From: Catalinimonas sp038039535
Lineage (GTDB): Bacteria > Bacteroidota > Bacteroidia > Cytophagales > Cyclobacteriaceae
Length of the DNA stretch: 64,000 nucleotides
Direction: 5' to 3'
Assembly (NCBI RefSeq): GCF_038039535.1
Contig: NZ_JBBPHP010000028.1
Span: 24,083-88,082, forward strand
The notes beneath the pieces were generated by a model. It saw only the letters and a program-made list of their open reading frames with translations. It made no database searches and had not been told where the DNA came from. The translations under genes and the position numbers were made by a program. Of this stretch, positions 63,927-64,000 are shown one piece after another. Every line of letters begins with the position of its first letter. The first letter of the stretch is position 1.

Positions 63927-64000
63927 TAACTGAAGTTACGCAACTAAGCTGATACCTAATCCTTGCTTTATATCATTCAAATAGGCAAAGGCAGTTTTAA

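Noticed and set aside
1..64000. CRISPR arrays, tRNA or rRNA genes, insertion sequences or prophage parts
   Set aside because: None seen: no regularly spaced repeats, no clover-leaf-like gap sequences and no transposase, integrase or phage proteins.

Overview
The window looks like a chromosomal segment of a gliding or T9SS-bearing member of the Bacteroidota, most likely order Cytophagales; no genus can be named from this alone. The signs are a gldA-gldF-gldG cluster, a protein with a type A T9SS C-terminal sorting domain, PorV/PorQ-like and PorE-like proteins, a SusC/SusD pair, AT-rich intergenic DNA that mostly lacks Shine-Dalgarno sequences, and one clear Bacteroidota-type promoter (TTG-N19-TAAATTTG at 62581-62610). 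Nearly all of it is ordinary chromosomal gene content. I saw no prophage, insertion sequence, CRISPR array, tRNA or rRNA.

Layout. 1-2430: end of a biotin-dependent carboxylase, an acyl-CoA dehydrogenase and an HMG-CoA lyase-like protein, together suggesting leucine or branched-chain acyl-CoA breakdown. 2548-6360: ddl, a membrane PASTA protein and a T9SS cargo protein. 6368-9287 (minus): a HhH/outer-membrane protein overlapping a PorV/PorQ-like protein. 9387-14411: a giant surface protein with lamin-tail domains, split by one in-frame TAG. 14452-15932: a Schlafen/AlbA_2 protein and a small histidine kinase that overlap tail to tail. 16141-18367: a Tat-exported Gfo/Idh/MocA oxidoreductase plus a TIM-barrel epimerase-like protein. 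18418-21834 (minus): gldA-gldF-gldG. 22119-28070: lhgO, a MoeB-rhodanese protein, a small membrane protein, folK, sppA and a WcaJ-like protein lacking its transferase domain.

28765-32793 (minus): GH3-dxr-rseP. 32865-36171 (minus): thrS-infC-rpmI-rplT, where infC starts at ATT behind a perfect Shine-Dalgarno. 36185-40459: a TPR lipoprotein, an aspartylglucosaminidase-like enzyme and a PorE-like protein. 40505-41107: a decayed Uma2 gene. 41110-44490 (minus): an NtrY-like kinase, an endonuclease/exonuclease/phosphatase-family lipoprotein and cutC, with an unusually structured, GC-rich gap before cutC. 44561-49246 (minus): SusD and SusC, divergent from two more Tat-exported Gfo/Idh/MocA proteins (50003-52369).

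52423-64000: lpxB with a 6-pyruvoyl-tetrahydropterin-synthase-like gene, hldD, a prolyl oligopeptidase family enzyme, a CHAD protein, leuS (with a divergent AT-rich internal segment), an exported bicupin, and an E2 acyltransferase of a 2-oxo acid dehydrogenase.

I found no clear-cut new multi-gene system. The points most worth following are the amber codon in the giant surface gene, the AUU/Shine-Dalgarno start of infC, the structured gap before cutC, the mosaic-looking stretch of leuS, the transferase-less WcaJ-like protein, and the set of periplasmic Gfo/Idh/MocA enzymes.
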